Shown: positions 63,905-64,000 of the stretch, in pieces
How positions within the stretch are numbered: the stretch's first letter is position 1
Layout of the letters: the number at the start of each line of letters is the position of its first letter
NCBI GenBank assembly: GCA_963732635.1
Contig: CAVTAL010000035.1
Location: forward strand, 558,001-622,000
Direction: 5' to 3'
Source: JAKFWF01 sp963732635
Lineage (GTDB): Bacteria; Pseudomonadota; Alphaproteobacteria; Rhizobiales; Hyphomicrobiaceae
Length of the DNA stretch: 64,000 nucleotides
Translations under genes and position numbers: made by a program
Notes under the pieces: generated by a model
Database searches by the model: none
The model's input: only the letters and a program-made list of their open reading frames with translations
Told to the model about the DNA's origin: nothing

Positions 63905-64000
63905 TCAGGAGCCGAGGGGGCGCCAGTTGCCATTCATGCCCGGCAGCAGGGTGATGCAGAACATGAGGTCACTTTTCCGGCTCGCGATGATCGTGGTGGT
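63905..64000 (-). CDS. C-terminal fragment of an unidentified protein, cut by the window edge
   Basis: A minus-strand frame enters from beyond the window and ends at TGA (63905-63907). The visible 31 residues include SRKSDLMFCITLLPGMNGNW and end RPLGS. It looks protein-like and follows normal codon use for this genome, but is too short to identify. Confidence 0.45.
   Translation of the reverse strand, partial: TTTIIASRKSDLMFCITLLPGMNGNWRPLGS

Overview
The window is a stretch of chromosome from a GC-rich alphaproteobacterium, most likely of the order Hyphomicrobiales (Bradyrhizobiaceae/Xanthobacteraceae-like). The evidence is a GcrA cell-cycle regulator, the DnaA-inactivating protein HdaA, a pimC/pimD acyl-CoA dehydrogenase pair of the Rhodopseudomonas type, a phasin, several Tat-exported proteins and the high G+C content. 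I see no plasmid, phage, CRISPR or integrative-element signature. This assignment is inference from gene content.

Layout. (1) 1-3.1 kb: the end of a thiolase followed by pimC-pimD (dicarboxylyl-/fatty acyl-CoA degradation). (2) 3.2-10.4 kb, minus strand: a compact run of CDP-alcohol phosphatidyltransferase, AI-2E/PerM-like membrane protein, hdaA, ppk, ppx and a DnaJ-family co-chaperone (membrane lipid, replication control, polyphosphate). (3) 10.5-15.3 kb: an ADP-forming acyl-CoA synthetase and a 3-hydroxyacyl-CoA dehydrogenase, divergent from a VOC protein, with two CTGC-N3-GCAG dyads between them. (4) 15.3-27.5 kb: a translationally coupled aminopeptidase-NlpC/P60-zinc-ribbon operon, TPR lipoprotein, glpD, 8-oxoguanine deaminase-like amidohydrolase, PhoX-like phosphatase, MFS transporter, RidA and gcrA. 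(5) 27.6-39.8 kb: a Hint-domain secreted-type protein divergent from an AraC regulator, then glpK, xseA, maiA, uvrC, a DapA-like gene and an adenylate cyclase. Nearly all the large genes here are broken by single-base shifts, and several REP-like palindromic elements lie among them. (6) 39.9-53.9 kb: typA, a Pif1-like helicase, a phasin, a GNAT enzyme, ppa-dapB, gpmI (one frameshift), comM, a Tim44-like protein, hslU and tRNA-Leu(UAA). (7) 54.2-64 kb: a ferric-type ABC transporter operon, a dehydrogenase-thioesterase-lipocalin operon, an MBL hydrolase, a DUF1499 protein, an omega-aminotransferase, an orphan HigA antitoxin and the tail of one more gene.

Most of the content is housekeeping and acyl-CoA metabolism. 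I did not find a convincing new defence or mobile system. The most informative unusual signals are: the dense indels confined mainly to 27.8-39.2 kb (I think mostly residual assembly errors, several at GGCC); TGC-rich dyads resembling PhaR operators at the phasin and at the 3-hydroxyacyl-CoA dehydrogenase; palindromic elements inside and at the start of uvrC; a 21-bp-spaced direct repeat between the Hint gene and its AraC neighbour; and a 23-bp perfect dyad upstream of the CDP-alcohol phosphatidyltransferase.
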